A stretch of 64,000 bases of DNA from Haloterrigena salina JCM 13891 (GCF_000337495.1 NZ_AOIS01000037.1:283541-347540), one strand, 5' to 3'. Counted from the first letter of the stretch, positions 35,707 to 44,621 are shown. Numbers and translations: made by a program. The notes: generated by a model from the letters alone, not told the origin.

Positions 35707-36660
35707 ATGACGATACAACGACGCGAGTTCGTCGCCGCGCTCGCCGCCGGTGGCGCCGCCGGACTCGCCGGCTGTTCAACGCTGACCGGCGACGACGGCG
35801 GTGACGCCGGAATCAGCGGCGAAACGCTGACGCTGACGACGACGACGAGTACGTACAACACCGGGTTGCTCGACGAACTCAACGCGCCCTTCGAGGATCG
35901 GTACGGCGTCTCCGTCGACGCTGTCTCACAGGGGACGGGTCAGGCCCTCGAGACCGCTCGAAACGGCGACTCGGACGTGGTGATGGTCCACGCCCGCTCG
36001 CTCGAGGACGAGTTCATGGAGGAGGGGTACGGCGTCAACCGGCGCGACCTCATGTACAACGACTTCGTCGTCATCGGCGGCCCCAACGATCCCGCGGGGA
36101 TCGGCGGCAGCGACGACGTCACCGAGGCGTTCACCGCCATCGCCGACTCGGAATCCTCGTTCGTCTCTCGAGGCGACGACTCTGGAACGCACACGAAGGA
36201 ACTCGAAATCTGGGACGAGACGGGGCTCAACGTCGACGAATTCGGCGAGTGGTACCAGGAGGCCGGCCAGGGGATGGGCGACGTCATCAACATGGCCACC
36301 CAGCAGGGCGCCTACACGCTGGCCGATCGCGGAACGTACCTAGACATGCAAGACGAGGTCGACCTCGAGATCCACGTGCAGGGTCCGATCGAGGGCGGAC
36401 CGGAACTGCTCGCGAACCCCTACGGGATCGTCGCCGTCAACCCGGCGGTCCACGACAACGTCGAGTACGACCTCGCGATGGCCTACATCGGTTTCATCAC
36501 CAGCCCGGAGGGCCAGGACCTCATCGAGAACTACACGGCCAACGGCGAGCAGTTGTTCTATCCCGAATCCCTCTCCGAGGAGCCGAACTTCCAGCAGTAC
36601 GTCCCCGAGGGGTGGAGCGCCGATAACACTGGCAACTCGAGCGACTCGTCGGACGAATAA
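35707..36660 (+). CDS. tupA: tungstate ABC transporter, substrate-binding lipoprotein
   Basis: A 317-residue TupA-type protein. [15 protein letters not shown] is a twin-arginine signal and LAGC (Cys23) a lipobox, so the protein is exported and lipid-anchored. [20 protein letters not shown], the [10 protein letters not shown] helix and [13 protein letters not shown] are the anion-pocket motifs of tungstate-binding proteins. The frame extends upstream to 35614, but the signal peptide starts at 35707. The stop overlaps the permease start (TAATG). It supplies tungsten, and perhaps molybdenum, for pterin enzymes. Confidence 0.93.
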   Translation: MTIQRREFVAALAAGGAAGLAGCSTLTGDDGGDAGISGETLTLTTTTSTYNTGLLDELNAPFEDRYGVSVDAVSQGTGQALETARNGDSDVVMVHARSLEDEFMEEGYGVNRRDLMYNDFVVIGGPNDPAGIGGSDDVTEAFTAIADSESSFVSRGDDSGTHTKELEIWDETGLNVDEFGEWYQEAGQGMGDVINMATQQGAYTLADRGTYLDMQDEVDLEIHVQGPIEGGPELLANPYGIVAVNPAVHDNVEYDLAMAYIGFITSPEGQDLIENYTANGEQLFYPESLSEEPNFQQYVPEGWSADNTGNSSDSSDE

Positions 36661-37376
36661 TGTCCCTCGAGAGCGCGGCGACGGTCCCGCTGTTCGCCGA
36701 GTTCCCCTTCGAGTGGAACTACATCCGGAGCATCATCGTCGTCTCCCTGTACGTCAGCGTGGCCGCGGTCGCGTTGAGCACGCTGTGTAGCCTCCCGATC
36801 GCGCTTGCCGTCGGCTTTACCGACTTTCGCGGGAAGGGGCTCCTGACGTCGATCATCAACACCGGCATGGGGTTTCCCAGCGTCGTCGTCGGACTGGCCG
36901 TCCTGTTTACGGTCTCCAACGAGGGGCCGCTGGGCTCGCTCGAACTCGTCTTCACGCGCGAGGCGATGATCATGTCGCAGTTCGTCCTCGCCGCCCCGGT
37001 AGTCACCGGCGTCAGCCTCGCCGCGGTGAGCAGCGTCGAGCAAAACGTCCGCGACGCGGCGTACGCGATGGGCGGGACCCGCCTCGACGTGGCGCTGGTC
37101 ACCATCAAGGAAGCTCGCTACGGGATCGCGACCGCGGTGCTGGCCGGCTTCGGGCGGGCGATCAGCGAGGTCGGCTCCGTCCTCATCGTCGGCGGAAACA
37201 TCGCCAGCGCTGACGGCACCTCCAAGACGCGGACGCTGACGACGGCGATCCAGCTCGAGGCCCAGCGGGGACGGTTCGAGACGGCGATGATCCTCGGCGT
37301 CGTCCTCCTCGCGATCGTGCTGGTCGTCAACGGCATCGTCGTCCGACTGGGCAGCGACGGCGGGGGGTACCGATGA
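36660..37376 (+). CDS. tupB: tungstate ABC transporter, permease
   Basis: A 238-residue inner-membrane permease with about five or six helices. The EAA-like cytoplasmic loop [20 protein letters not shown] that contacts the ATPase is clear, then [20 protein letters not shown]. The length and arrangement are those of TupB. It overlaps tupA by one base and tupC by four (ATGA), so the three are translationally coupled. Confidence 0.93.
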   Translation: MSLESAATVPLFAEFPFEWNYIRSIIVVSLYVSVAAVALSTLCSLPIALAVGFTDFRGKGLLTSIINTGMGFPSVVVGLAVLFTVSNEGPLGSLELVFTREAMIMSQFVLAAPVVTGVSLAAVSSVEQNVRDAAYAMGGTRLDVALVTIKEARYGIATAVLAGFGRAISEVGSVLIVGGNIASADGTSKTRTLTTAIQLEAQRGRFETAMILGVVLLAIVLVVNGIVVRLGSDGGGYR

Positions 37377-38140
37377 CCCTCGAGGCGACCGACGTCTCCC
37401 ACGGCTACGGGAACGAAACCGTCTTCGACGGCGTCTCGCTGTCGGTCTCGACGGGGGAGGTCGTCGCGATCATCGGCCCCTCCGGCGTCGGCAAGTCGAC
37501 GCTGCTCCGCCTGCTCGCGCTGTTCGACGCGCCCGACCGGGGGACGATCAGCTACGACGGCGAGGACGTCTGGCGACAGCCCGAGGGGCGGCGACTCGAG
37601 CACCGTCGTCGCATCGGCATGGTCTTTCAGGACGCGAGCCTCTTCGACGCGAGCGTCCGTCGGAACGCCGCCTACGGCCTCCGCGTTCGCCAGTCGTGGC
37701 CCGAACGGATTCGACACGGATTCGCGCAGCTCGTCGGCGAGCAAAACGGCACCGGCGACGCCGTCGAGGCCCTCGAGACCGTCGGGCTGGCCGACAAGGT
37801 CGATCAGGACGCCGACTCGCTCTCGGGCGGCGAAGCCCAGCGCGTCGCCTTCGCCCGAGCGCTGGCGTACGACCCCGAAATCCTCTTGCTGGACGAACCC
37901 ACGTCCGATCTCGACCCGCGAAACACGGCGGTCATCGAGGACGCGGTGCTCCAGGCCCGAGATCGGGGGATCGGCGTCGTCGTCGCGACGCACGATATGC
38001 ACCAGGCCCGGCGCGTCGCGGACCGCACCGCCGTGTTGCTCGGCGACGAAATCCTCGAAGTCGACCGAACCGAACGCGTGTTCGACGACCCGCGCGACGA
38101 CCGGACCCGGCAATTTATCGACGGCGAACTGATATACTGA
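37373..38140 (+). CDS. tupC: tungstate ABC transporter, ATP-binding protein
   Basis: A 255-residue ABC ATPase. Walker [11 protein letters not shown]-loop [10 protein letters not shown], signature [15 protein letters not shown], Walker [13 protein letters not shown] and switch His ATHDM are all present. It powers tungstate uptake with the two genes upstream. No C-terminal TOBE domain; that sensing module is in the next gene. Confidence 0.93.
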   Translation: MTLEATDVSHGYGNETVFDGVSLSVSTGEVVAIIGPSGVGKSTLLRLLALFDAPDRGTISYDGEDVWRQPEGRRLEHRRRIGMVFQDASLFDASVRRNAAYGLRVRQSWPERIRHGFAQLVGEQNGTGDAVEALETVGLADKVDQDADSLSGGEAQRVAFARALAYDPEILLLDEPTSDLDPRNTAVIEDAVLQARDRGIGVVVATHDMHQARRVADRTAVLLGDEILEVDRTERVFDDPRDDRTRQFIDGELIY

Positions 38141-38189
38141 CCATCGTGGAGACCCGCCGCGAACGCGCCGACAACCGCTCGAAGCCACC

Positions 38190-38903
38190 ATGACGATCGA
38201 AAAGGAGTACACCACGAAACTCGCGGTCGACGACGTCACGATCGACCGGCGCGACATCGAGATGCTCGACGCCATCGATCGGTACGGATCGATGCACCGC
38301 GCCGCCGAAGAACTTGGCCGCTCCTACGCCCGCCTCCAGAACCGCGTCGTGGAGATCGAGGAGGCCGTCGGCCCGATCACCGAGCGCCAGCGCGGCGGCA
38401 GCGGCGGCGGCGGGACCGAACTGACCGCGACCGCCCGCGAGTTGCGCCGGCAGTTCGACCGCCACGAGGCCGCACTCGACGGCGTCGCTCGAGTGACGGA
38501 ATCGGTCTTCGCGGGCACCGTCCGCGACCGAACCGGGGAGCTCGGCACCGTCGAGACGGGAATCGGCCCGATTCTGGCGCTCGTTCCCGACGACGCGAGC
38601 GAGGTCCAGGTTACCGTTCGATCGGACGCCGTCGTCCTGACCGAACCCGAGGAGGCCCTCGAAGCCGATAGCACCAGCCTGCGCAACCAGTTCCGGGGCA
38701 CCGTCGATCGCCTCGAGCCGGGCGAGTCGATCACCAGGGTGACCGTCGACCTCGAGGGCGACGAGGGGGACCCGACGCTCCAGGCGCTGGTCACGAAGGC
38801 CAGTTCGGAACGCCTCGAGCTGGCGCCCGGGCGCGAGATCGCCGCCTCGTTCAAGGCGACCGCCGCGCGAGGGATCCGCATCGATTCGGATTCGCGGGCG
38901 TAA
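38190..38903 (+). CDS. ModE-like regulator with TOBE domain
   Basis: A 237-residue regulator. The N-terminal ModE-type winged HTH (IEMLDAIDRYGSMHRAAEEL, then SYARLQNRVVEIEE) is followed by a glycine-rich hinge. The C-terminal half (TVETGIGPILALVPDDASEV and on, ending GREIAASFKATAARGI) looks like a TOBE/MOP molybdate- or tungstate-binding fold. It lies 50 bp after tupC, so it probably senses the oxyanion and represses the operon. Confidence 0.88.
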   Translation: MTIEKEYTTKLAVDDVTIDRRDIEMLDAIDRYGSMHRAAEELGRSYARLQNRVVEIEEAVGPITERQRGGSGGGGTELTATARELRRQFDRHEAALDGVARVTESVFAGTVRDRTGELGTVETGIGPILALVPDDASEVQVTVRSDAVVLTEPEEALEADSTSLRNQFRGTVDRLEPGESITRVTVDLEGDEGDPTLQALVTKASSERLELAPGREIAASFKATAARGIRIDSDSRA

Positions 38904-38994
38904 GTCGAACTGACTCGCGGGCGCCCGTGGCTCGGATATCGCTGTCGGAATTCGAGAGAAGACCTTATACGGCGGCCGCTAATACGTGACTTGA

Positions 38995-41376
38995 ATGACA
39001 ACCTCCCCGAACGCGGATACCGAATCGAACGATGGTCCGTGCATCCGCCGTCAGGAGGTCGTCGCGGATCTCGGACAGCGGGCGCTCGAAACCGACGATC
39101 TCGACGAGTTACTGCACGACGCCGCCACCGTCGTCGCCGAGACTCTGGACACCGAGTGCGCGAGCGTCTTAGAGTTGCTCCCGGGCGGCGAGAAACTCCG
39201 CCTTCGACGCGGCGTCGGCTGGTCCGACGAGCTGGTTGGGACCGCGACGATACCGGCCGACTCGAGTTCGTACGCGGGGGAGGCGCTTCGCGCCGCGCAA
39301 CCGGTCGTCGTCGAGGATCTCGACGGCGACGACCGATTCTCCGACTCCGACAGGCTGGGCGAGCGGGACGTCACCAGCGGGCTCAGCGTCAGTATCGGCC
39401 CGGACGAGCGGCCGTGGGGACTCCTGCGAACGCACGCGACCGATCGGCGAGCGTTTTCCGACCGCGACGCGGCCTTCCTCCGCAGCGTCGCCACCGTGCT
39501 CGCCTCCGCGATCGAGAACGCGCGGACGGAACGACGGTTCGAAGCGATTTTCGAGGACCCGAACATCCTCGTCGGACTGCTCGATCCGGACGGGACGGTC
39601 CTCGACATCAACGGGACGGCCATGGAGTACATCGACGCCGACTTAGCGGACGTGACCGGCGAGCCGTTCTGGGAGACGCCGTGGTGGGGCGAGGGCGATC
39701 AAGCCCGATCGGACGTCCGGGAGTGGACCCGTCGGGCGGCGAACGGCGAGTACGTCGAGTTCGAGACCGACCTCACCCGGCCGAGCGGCGAGCGGTACAC
39801 GATCGACGGCGTCTTCAGACCCGTCACGGACGACGACGGCGACGTCGTCTCCATCATCGTCTCCGATCGCGACGTGACCGAACGCAAGGAGCGGGAGCGC
39901 TACCTCGAGGACGCGAAAGCGCAACTCGAGGCCGCGACCGAAGCGGGCGCGGTCGGAACGTGGGAGTGGCACGTCTCCGAAGACGAGTTCGTCGCCGGGG
40001 CGTCGTTCGCCCGCACGTTCGGCATCGATCCCGAAGCGGCACGGGACGGCGTTCCGCTCGAATTGCTGCTGTCGTCGATCCACGAGGACGACCGCGACCG
40101 CGTCGAACGGCAGATCGAGACTGCCGTCGAGAACTGCGACGAGTACGAGTCGGAGTACCGCGTCCGGAACGCCGACGACGAGCTCCGGTGGGTGGTCGCC
40201 CGCGGCCACGTCGAGGCCGACGACGACGGGAACCCCGAGACGTTCCCCGGGGCGCTGACGGATATCACGGACCGAAAGCAGGCCGAACTCGAGGCCGAGA
40301 AGCAACGCAAGCAACTCGAGACGCTGTTTCAGGTCCTGCCCGTGGGTGCGGTCGTCGCCGACGCCGACGGCTCGCTGCTCACGGCCAACGACACCGCGCG
40401 AGAGATCTGGGGCGGCGACGTCTTCGACGCGAGGTGCGTCGACGAGTACGCGAAGTACGACGCGGTCTGGGCGGACTCGGAGGAGCCGGTCGGTCCCGAG
40501 GACTGGACGATGACCCAGGTGCTTCGGGGCGAGGCAGTGACGGAACCCAACGTCTACGAGATCGACGCGTTCGACGGCGAGCGTCGGGTCGTCATGGAAC
40601 ACGGGATGCCCGTCACTGACGAGTGCGGCGAGGTGACTCGCGGGGTCGTGACGCTGACCGATATCACGGAACGCCGGGAGTTCCGGCGCAAACTCGAGGA
40701 ATCGAACGAGCGACTCGAGCAGTTCGCCTACGCGGCCAGTCACGACCTCCAGGAACCGCTGCGGATGGTCACGAGCTACCTCCGACTGCTCGAGAACCGG
40801 TACGGAGACGCCTTCGACGAGGACGGACAGGAGTTCCTCGACTACGCCGTCGACGGGGCCGAACGGATGAGCGAGATGATCGACGGCCTGCTCGCGTACT
40901 CCCGGATCGAAACGCGGGGCGATCCGCTCGAGCCGGTCGACCTCGAGACCGTCCTCGACGACGTGGTCGACGACCTGCAGTTTCAGATCGACGAGACCGA
41001 CGCGACGCTCGAACTCGACGCCCTCCCCACCGTCGAAGGCGACGTGAGCCAGTTGCGGCAGGTGTTCCAGAACCTGCTGGATAACGCGCTCACGTACCAC
41101 GGCGACGAGTCGCCTCGAATCGCCGTCGACGCGGAACGGCGGGGCGAACAGTGGGAACTCTCGGTTCGCGACGAGGGGATCGGCATCGCTCCCGAGGATC
41201 AGGAGCGCGTGTTCACCGTCTTCGACCGACTGCACGGCCAGGAGGAGTACGACGGCACGGGCATCGGGCTCGCACTCTGCCAGCGGATCGTCGAACGCCA
41301 CGGCGGCGAGATCCGGATTGACTCCGAGCGCGGCGAAGGGACGACGTTCTCGTTTACGCTGCCGGCGGTCGAGTGA
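38995..41376 (+). CDS. GAF/PAS sensor histidine kinase
   Basis: A 793-residue cytoplasmic kinase with no membrane helix. In order: GAF (about 20-175), three PAS domains (about 180-300, 305-430 and 440-560, each ending in a DITER/DVTER-type motif), HisKA (FAYAASHDLQEPLRMVTSYL, phospho-His near residue 582), and HATPase_c with QVFQNLLDNAL (N box), DEGIGI (G1), EYDGTGIGLALCQRI (G2). It senses a soluble or redox signal, unknown. No receiver gene is adjacent. Its kinase core is closely similar to that of the protein at 54028-56493. Confidence 0.93.
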   Translation: MTTSPNADTESNDGPCIRRQEVVADLGQRALETDDLDELLHDAATVVAETLDTECASVLELLPGGEKLRLRRGVGWSDELVGTATIPADSSSYAGEALRAAQPVVVEDLDGDDRFSDSDRLGERDVTSGLSVSIGPDERPWGLLRTHATDRRAFSDRDAAFLRSVATVLASAIENARTERRFEAIFEDPNILVGLLDPDGTVLDINGTAMEYIDADLADVTGEPFWETPWWGEGDQARSDVREWTRRAANGEYVEFETDLTRPSGERYTIDGVFRPVTDDDGDVVSIIVSDRDVTERKERERYLEDAKAQLEAATEAGAVGTWEWHVSEDEFVAGASFARTFGIDPEAARDGVPLELLLSSIHEDDRDRVERQIETAVENCDEYESEYRVRNADDELRWVVARGHVEADDDGNPETFPGALTDITDRKQAELEAEKQRKQLETLFQVLPVGAVVADADGSLLTANDTAREIWGGDVFDARCVDEYAKYDAVWADSEEPVGPEDWTMTQVLRGEAVTEPNVYEIDAFDGERRVVMEHGMPVTDECGEVTRGVVTLTDITERREFRRKLEESNERLEQFAYAASHDLQEPLRMVTSYLRLLENRYGDAFDEDGQEFLDYAVDGAERMSEMIDGLLAYSRIETRGDPLEPVDLETVLDDVVDDLQFQIDETDATLELDALPTVEGDVSQLRQVFQNLLDNALTYHGDESPRIAVDAERRGEQWELSVRDEGIGIAPEDQERVFTVFDRLHGQEEYDGTGIGLALCQRIVERHGGEIRIDSERGEGTTFSFTLPAVE

Positions 41377-41466
41377 CGCCGGCCGGAAGCGGCCACCGCG
41401 GCGGGGTTTATTACTCCCGAACAGTTTCACAACCGCGCTGATGGCGGGCGAGCCAAAACGGCCCGT

Positions 41467-41781
41467 ATGACCATCCTCCTCCTCGGGGCAGTCCTGTCGC
41501 TCTGCCTCCTGCCGTCGCTCGCTTTCCTCGGATTCTGGTACGGACTGGGTCGCATGCAACGGAGTTCGATGCTCGCCCGAACGAGCGCCCGTGCGAGCGA
41601 ATCCGATCCATCGGTTACGTGGAACGACGTTATCGACGCGTACGCGGACCCGCAGCAGAGCCTCATTTCGACATCGGTCTCCTCACGGTCGGCGAGTCGC
41701 GACGATCGCTGTCCGACGTGTGCGACGGAAACCGACTCGGTCGGCTCGTTCTGTCACGGCTGTCTGCGAAAACTCGAGTGA
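41467..41781 (+). CDS. membrane-anchored zinc-ribbon protein (104 aa)
   Basis: An N-terminal transmembrane helix (LGAVLSLCLLPSLAFLGFWY), a serine-rich middle segment and a C-terminal four-cysteine ribbon (CPTCATETDS and CHGCLRKLE). It shares layout and motif spacing with the protein at 28813-29118 and is probably a paralog. Function unknown. Confidence 0.75.
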   Translation: MTILLLGAVLSLCLLPSLAFLGFWYGLGRMQRSSMLARTSARASESDPSVTWNDVIDAYADPQQSLISTSVSSRSASRDDRCPTCATETDSVGSFCHGCLRKLE

Positions 41782-41871
41782 GACGCGTTCGCGCTCCGCT
41801 CGCACGGATCCGAGACGGGAGAACCGTCCTCGTCTGCCACTACGCTAGTCCCGGGCCTCGCCCGGGAGCGA

Positions 41872-41970
41872 CTACGAACCGACCACTAGGTCATCGTCGT
41901 CGTCCGCTTCGGTCCGCTCGATCGCCTCCCTGACCTCGTCTTGCGTAGCCTCCTCGAGTACTTCCGTCGG
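41872..41970 (-). pseudogene. C-terminal fragment of an unidentified gene
   Basis: A 32-codon minus-strand frame lacking a start reads PTEVLEEATQDEVREAIERT and ends with an Asp run and VVGS before a stop. Its composition is typical of a haloarchaeal C-terminal tail. The upstream part of the gene is missing. I cannot name the family; it marks the edge of the accessory zone at 42-44 kb. Confidence 0.3.
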
Positions 41971-42135
41971 TCATCCCTCTCAATGAAAACGGTTCTATTA
42001 GCGGAACTACTCAGCACTCCTCCGAACGGGGCTGGGATACGCTGAGCCGTTTGGAGGGAGACGGACGTCTCGAGTGCTATTTCGGTATCAATTGCCGTAC
42101 GACGAGCGTCTAATACCTTCTCTAGAATTTGAACC

Positions 42136-42231
42136 ATGTCCGGACGTGCAGTACGGTTTGCCGACTTGGCTGCACGGTCGGCTGAGATGGGGATCCTGAA
42201 TAGAGAAGAGATAACTCGAATATTAACATAG
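42136..42231 (+). CDS. possible 31-residue protein
   Basis: An ATG-started frame, MSGRAVRFADLAARSAEMGI then LNREEITRILT, ends just before the HTH gene. The helical, charged pattern looks protein-like, but at this length chance is hard to exclude. The bases just before it (TCTAGAATTTGAACCA) resemble the tRNA-Glu 3' end copy found 1000 bp downstream. Confidence 0.25.
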   Translation: MSGRAVRFADLAARSAEMGILNREEITRILT

Positions 42232-42241
42232 AATTACATGT

Positions 42242-42679
42242 ATGCTAACAAGGATGAAGTGCGTAGAGACGATAGGCAAGGGTATGGCTACTAGTCCGTC
42301 TAACGATTGGGAATGGGCTGAGAGATGGAATCAGTTATTCGACATTCTTTCCGTCGAGCCGCGGCGAGAGATCATTAATTCGTTGCTGGATGAACCACAA
42401 GAGCGCAGGCTCTCGCTGCCTGAAGCTGCAGAATCCCCCAATCAATCGATGGACTCCGAGACGTTAGCTATCCACTTGCGCCATCACCACCTCCCGAAGC
42501 TCGCCGAAGCGGGGTACGTTCGCTGGGATCGCGAGCGATTCTGTGTCCAGCGCGGCCCCAACTTCGCGGAACCAGCATTTATCGTTGGGAACGTGTTCGA
42601 GTCGTTGGACGAGATCCCCGAGTCCTTGGTTGACAACTGTAAAATTATACAGAAGAGCAGTAACGATGACGAAAACTGA
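42242..42679 (+). CDS. DUF7344-type winged-helix regulator
   Basis: A protein of up to 145 residues with an ArsR-like HTH. WNQLFDILSVEPRREIINSL forms the first helices and ETLAIHLRHHHLPKLAEAGY the recognition region, then VRWDRERFCVQRGPNF the wing. This is the pattern of haloarchaeal DUF7344-like regulators. Later starts at 42254 or 42284 are possible, and conservation should begin near residue 20. The 3' end overlaps the HalOD1 gene by 14 bp. Confidence 0.75.
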   Translation: MLTRMKCVETIGKGMATSPSNDWEWAERWNQLFDILSVEPRREIINSLLDEPQERRLSLPEAAESPNQSMDSETLAIHLRHHHLPKLAEAGYVRWDRERFCVQRGPNFAEPAFIVGNVFESLDEIPESLVDNCKIIQKSSNDDEN

Positions 42680-42917
42680 CGTCGTCACCAGCGTTGTCAA
42701 AGCGGTAGCCGCCCAGGATGGGGTAGAACCAGCGGAACTCGATTTGCTGTACGAGTACATCGATCCCGAAATATTAGAGAACCTATGTGATCAAGAAAAG
42801 GGCGACTGGAACTTTACGTTCCAATATTCTGATCATCAAGTCACGCTGACCCACGAGGGACAGATTTTCGTTGACGGTGTCCTGCATACGACGAGCGTAT
42901 CGACGACGGGTGAGTGA
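42666..42917 (+). CDS. HalOD1 output-domain protein (83 aa)
   Basis: A stand-alone HalOD1 domain. VVTSVVKAVAAQDGVEPAEL, then LLYEYIDPEILENL and FQYSDHQVTLTHEGQIFVDG follow the family pattern (a helix, the Y-x-x-IDP motif, then a beta hairpin). HalOD1 is an archaeal signalling output domain whose biochemistry is not established. Its start lies inside the end of the winged-helix gene, implying coupled translation and perhaps a physical partnership. Confidence 0.8.
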   Translation: MTKTDVVTSVVKAVAAQDGVEPAELDLLYEYIDPEILENLCDQEKGDWNFTFQYSDHQVTLTHEGQIFVDGVLHTTSVSTTGE

Positions 42918-43082
42918 CCGGTGAGCGATGGGGCTTTACCACCCGAAACTGGAACCCCTGCCGGGCTGACCGCCGCCGCTGTATGTAACGACCAGTTCAG
43001 AAAATCGTCCGCCAACGCGAGGTAGAAAGCGCAATCCACTTCATCGTCTTAGAGACTCTCGTCTATTCCTGTTAAGTGCGAA

Positions 43083-43135
43083 GTGAAAATCGCATGACGG
43101 CGATGCCGTCGTATGCTCCGTCTGGAATTTGAACC
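43083..43135. repeat. left attachment repeat (tRNA-Glu 3' end copy 1 with flank)
   Basis: About 53 bases matching 44285-44337 with few differences: the flank ACGGCGA.GCCGTC and then ATGCTCCGTCTGG.ATTTGAACC of the tRNA-Glu 3' end. It marks the outer left end of a small island. Confidence 0.75.
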
Positions 43136-43221
43136 ACGCGAAACGCTCGCTAATACTCGCGGTTCTCTACTTCAAATCGCCAGGATAGCAGTCTTCGCTC
43201 ACGATATTGTTCGCGAAGAAG
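43136..43221. repeat. island-start module with inverted tRNA copy and hairpin
   Basis: TTCAAATCGCCAG at 43171-43183 is a near-perfect inverted copy of CTGGAATTTGAA at 43122-43133. A 7-bp stem (43192-43198 with 43213-43219) then encloses the 14-nt loop TCACGATATTGTTC, 12 of 14 bases the same as in the module at 12593-12606. It ends at the tRNA-Glu pseudogene. The order of parts is the same as at 12506-12640. Confidence 0.65.
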
Positions 43222-43291
43222 TGCTCCGTCTGGAATTTGAACCCAGGTCATCGGCTCGAAAGGCCGATTGGCCAGACTACACCAACAGAGC
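43222..43291 (-). pseudogene. tRNA-Glu pseudogene (second attachment copy)
   Basis: 70 nt that match the intact tRNA-Glu at 44316-44390, with one change in the first 45 bases from the 3' side, a 5-base deletion (ATTTC) between the D arm and anticodon stem, and a GCTCTGT acceptor strand. The anticodon loop is still CTTTCGA. The deletion removes part of the D stem, so it is unlikely to function. Confidence 0.8.
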
Positions 43292-43521
43292 GAGCGCCTT
43301 CGGCGCTTTCAGCTGCCGTTCCAGCCTTCTTTTCACACGTGGTAACTGATTAAACGGAATCCAGATATATAAAGCCTGTTTCACCGGCTCATAGCCGAAT
43401 GAGATCATCAAGAAGATCATCTATTTATGAACAAGAAGAACAGAGAGTTAGTGAAAAACATTGAGAGCATGATGGGCTAACAAAAAGATGGATAAAACAT
43501 CAACTAACATAGAAAAGACTG

Positions 43522-44115
43522 ATGGTACGGTCTTGGAACGCTAGAATGACTAAGTCTCAATTCCCCAAGTCACGAACTGTCGTTAGTCTCGCGCTTAGTA
43601 TGGGACTCGGTATCACTTTTCTTCTCCAATACCTCGAATTTGCGGATGGATTCCTGATAGTAGGATTAATTCTCGATATTGGTGGCGCTATTATTCTAGC
43701 GACACCAGACATACCAATAATTAGAGAGAAACTCTATCTAAGTGATCTCCAGTTAACGCAGAGAGAGGTGGAGAAGCCATACGATCTTAAATCTGGTCAT
43801 GAGAATTATGAGAAAATAATGCAGGTATTAGATGAGGAAGAGATAGGGTCGATTAATAATAACTCGGTGGAGAGAAAACCCACAACTGTAGAGAAATGTT
43901 CTTCTGGAGAACGGATCTTGTACTATGACGATGAATCTGAAGAAACTTTGTCCCCTGGAGGTCTTGAATTGATGATACAACAGCCCACGAATAACACTGA
44001 AGCTCGTATCCGAAGAAGTGGCATAGCTACCATTATAATTGGGATTACTTTCCAACTTATCTCAGTATTCAATTTGAATTTGCTAACTTTCGTTCCTGAT
44101 ATTGTTTCCGTATGA
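43522..44115 (+). CDS. hypothetical membrane protein, cargo of the tRNA-Glu island (197 aa)
   Basis: AT-rich gene. Two N-terminal helices (VVSLALSMGLGITFLLQYLE and FLIVGLILDIGGAIILATP), a long hydrophilic middle segment of about 100 residues, and a C-terminal helix (GIATIIIGITFQLISVF). No enzymatic motif. The ATG at 43546 (MTKSQFPKS) is an alternative start and gives a more natural N-terminus. Base composition and position between tRNA repeats point to recent transfer. Function unknown; membrane-acting effectors are common in such islands, but nothing here proves it. Confidence 0.65.
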   Translation: MVRSWNARMTKSQFPKSRTVVSLALSMGLGITFLLQYLEFADGFLIVGLILDIGGAIILATPDIPIIREKLYLSDLQLTQREVEKPYDLKSGHENYEKIMQVLDEEEIGSINNNSVERKPTTVEKCSSGERILYYDDESEETLSPGGLELMIQQPTNNTEARIRRSGIATIIIGITFQLISVFNLNLLTFVPDIVSV

Positions 44116-44284
44116 TATTGTTGGATATATAACATTTCCATTATATCTATCAGCGACCTTGCCAGTTATATGTATATAGTGTTAAGAATTAATCGGGTTG
44201 ACAAGTCACTGTACAGCGTGGGGTACGGGTTCCGTTGAATCGTATTGGCCTGTGGCATAGGTTTCCCTCCATGCTATGCCACGT

Positions 44285-44337
44285 GTGAAAACTGCGAGAC
44301 GGCGAAGCCGTCATATGCTCCGTCTGGGATTTGAACC
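44285..44337. repeat. right attachment repeat (tRNA-Glu 3' end with flank)
   Basis: The copy of 43083-43135, offset by 1202 bp. It covers the downstream flank and the 3' part of the intact tRNA-Glu gene. Confidence 0.75.
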
Positions 44338-44390
44338 CAGGTCATCGGCTCGAAAGGCCGAAATGATTGGCCGGACTACACCAACGGAGC
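44316..44390 (-). tRNA. tRNA-Glu (anticodon TTC)
   Basis: 75 nt on the minus strand. The acceptor stem GCTCCGT pairs with ACGGAGC and is followed by discriminator A. The anticodon stem TCGGC/GCCGA encloses loop CTTTCGA (anticodon TTC). The T arm CTGGG TTCAAAT CCCAG is perfect, and D loop GG is present. CCA not encoded. It is the intact attachment gene for the small island to its left. Confidence 0.95.
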
Positions 44391-44621
44391 GTGCGTCGAA
44401 CGCAATAGGTCGTTGCCGAGGCCTAGTAAAAAACGTTCCGTTCCGCGGCCGTAATGGCACGCCCTCACTCGGTCGGACCATTGTCATTTCTCCGTCCCCG
44501 TTTCTGAGCCGATAAACGCCGAATAGTAGCGCCTCGATTACTTAGACCCCACTTTCGCCGTCGATCCGCGAACGCCGCCGACTTCTCAATCCTTTTGATC
44601 CCGCAACACAACCACTCGCAC

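Larger units (their letters stand above)
43083..44390. mobile_element. minimal island anchored on tRNA-Glu(TTC)
   Basis: Two tRNA-Glu-derived copies on the left and the intact tRNA on the right bound about 1.1 kb of AT-rich DNA with a single membrane-protein gene and no integrase. It resembles a satellite or the remnant of a larger integrated element, mobilised by a recombinase in trans. The architecture of the left end matches the tRNA-Val island. Confidence 0.6.
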
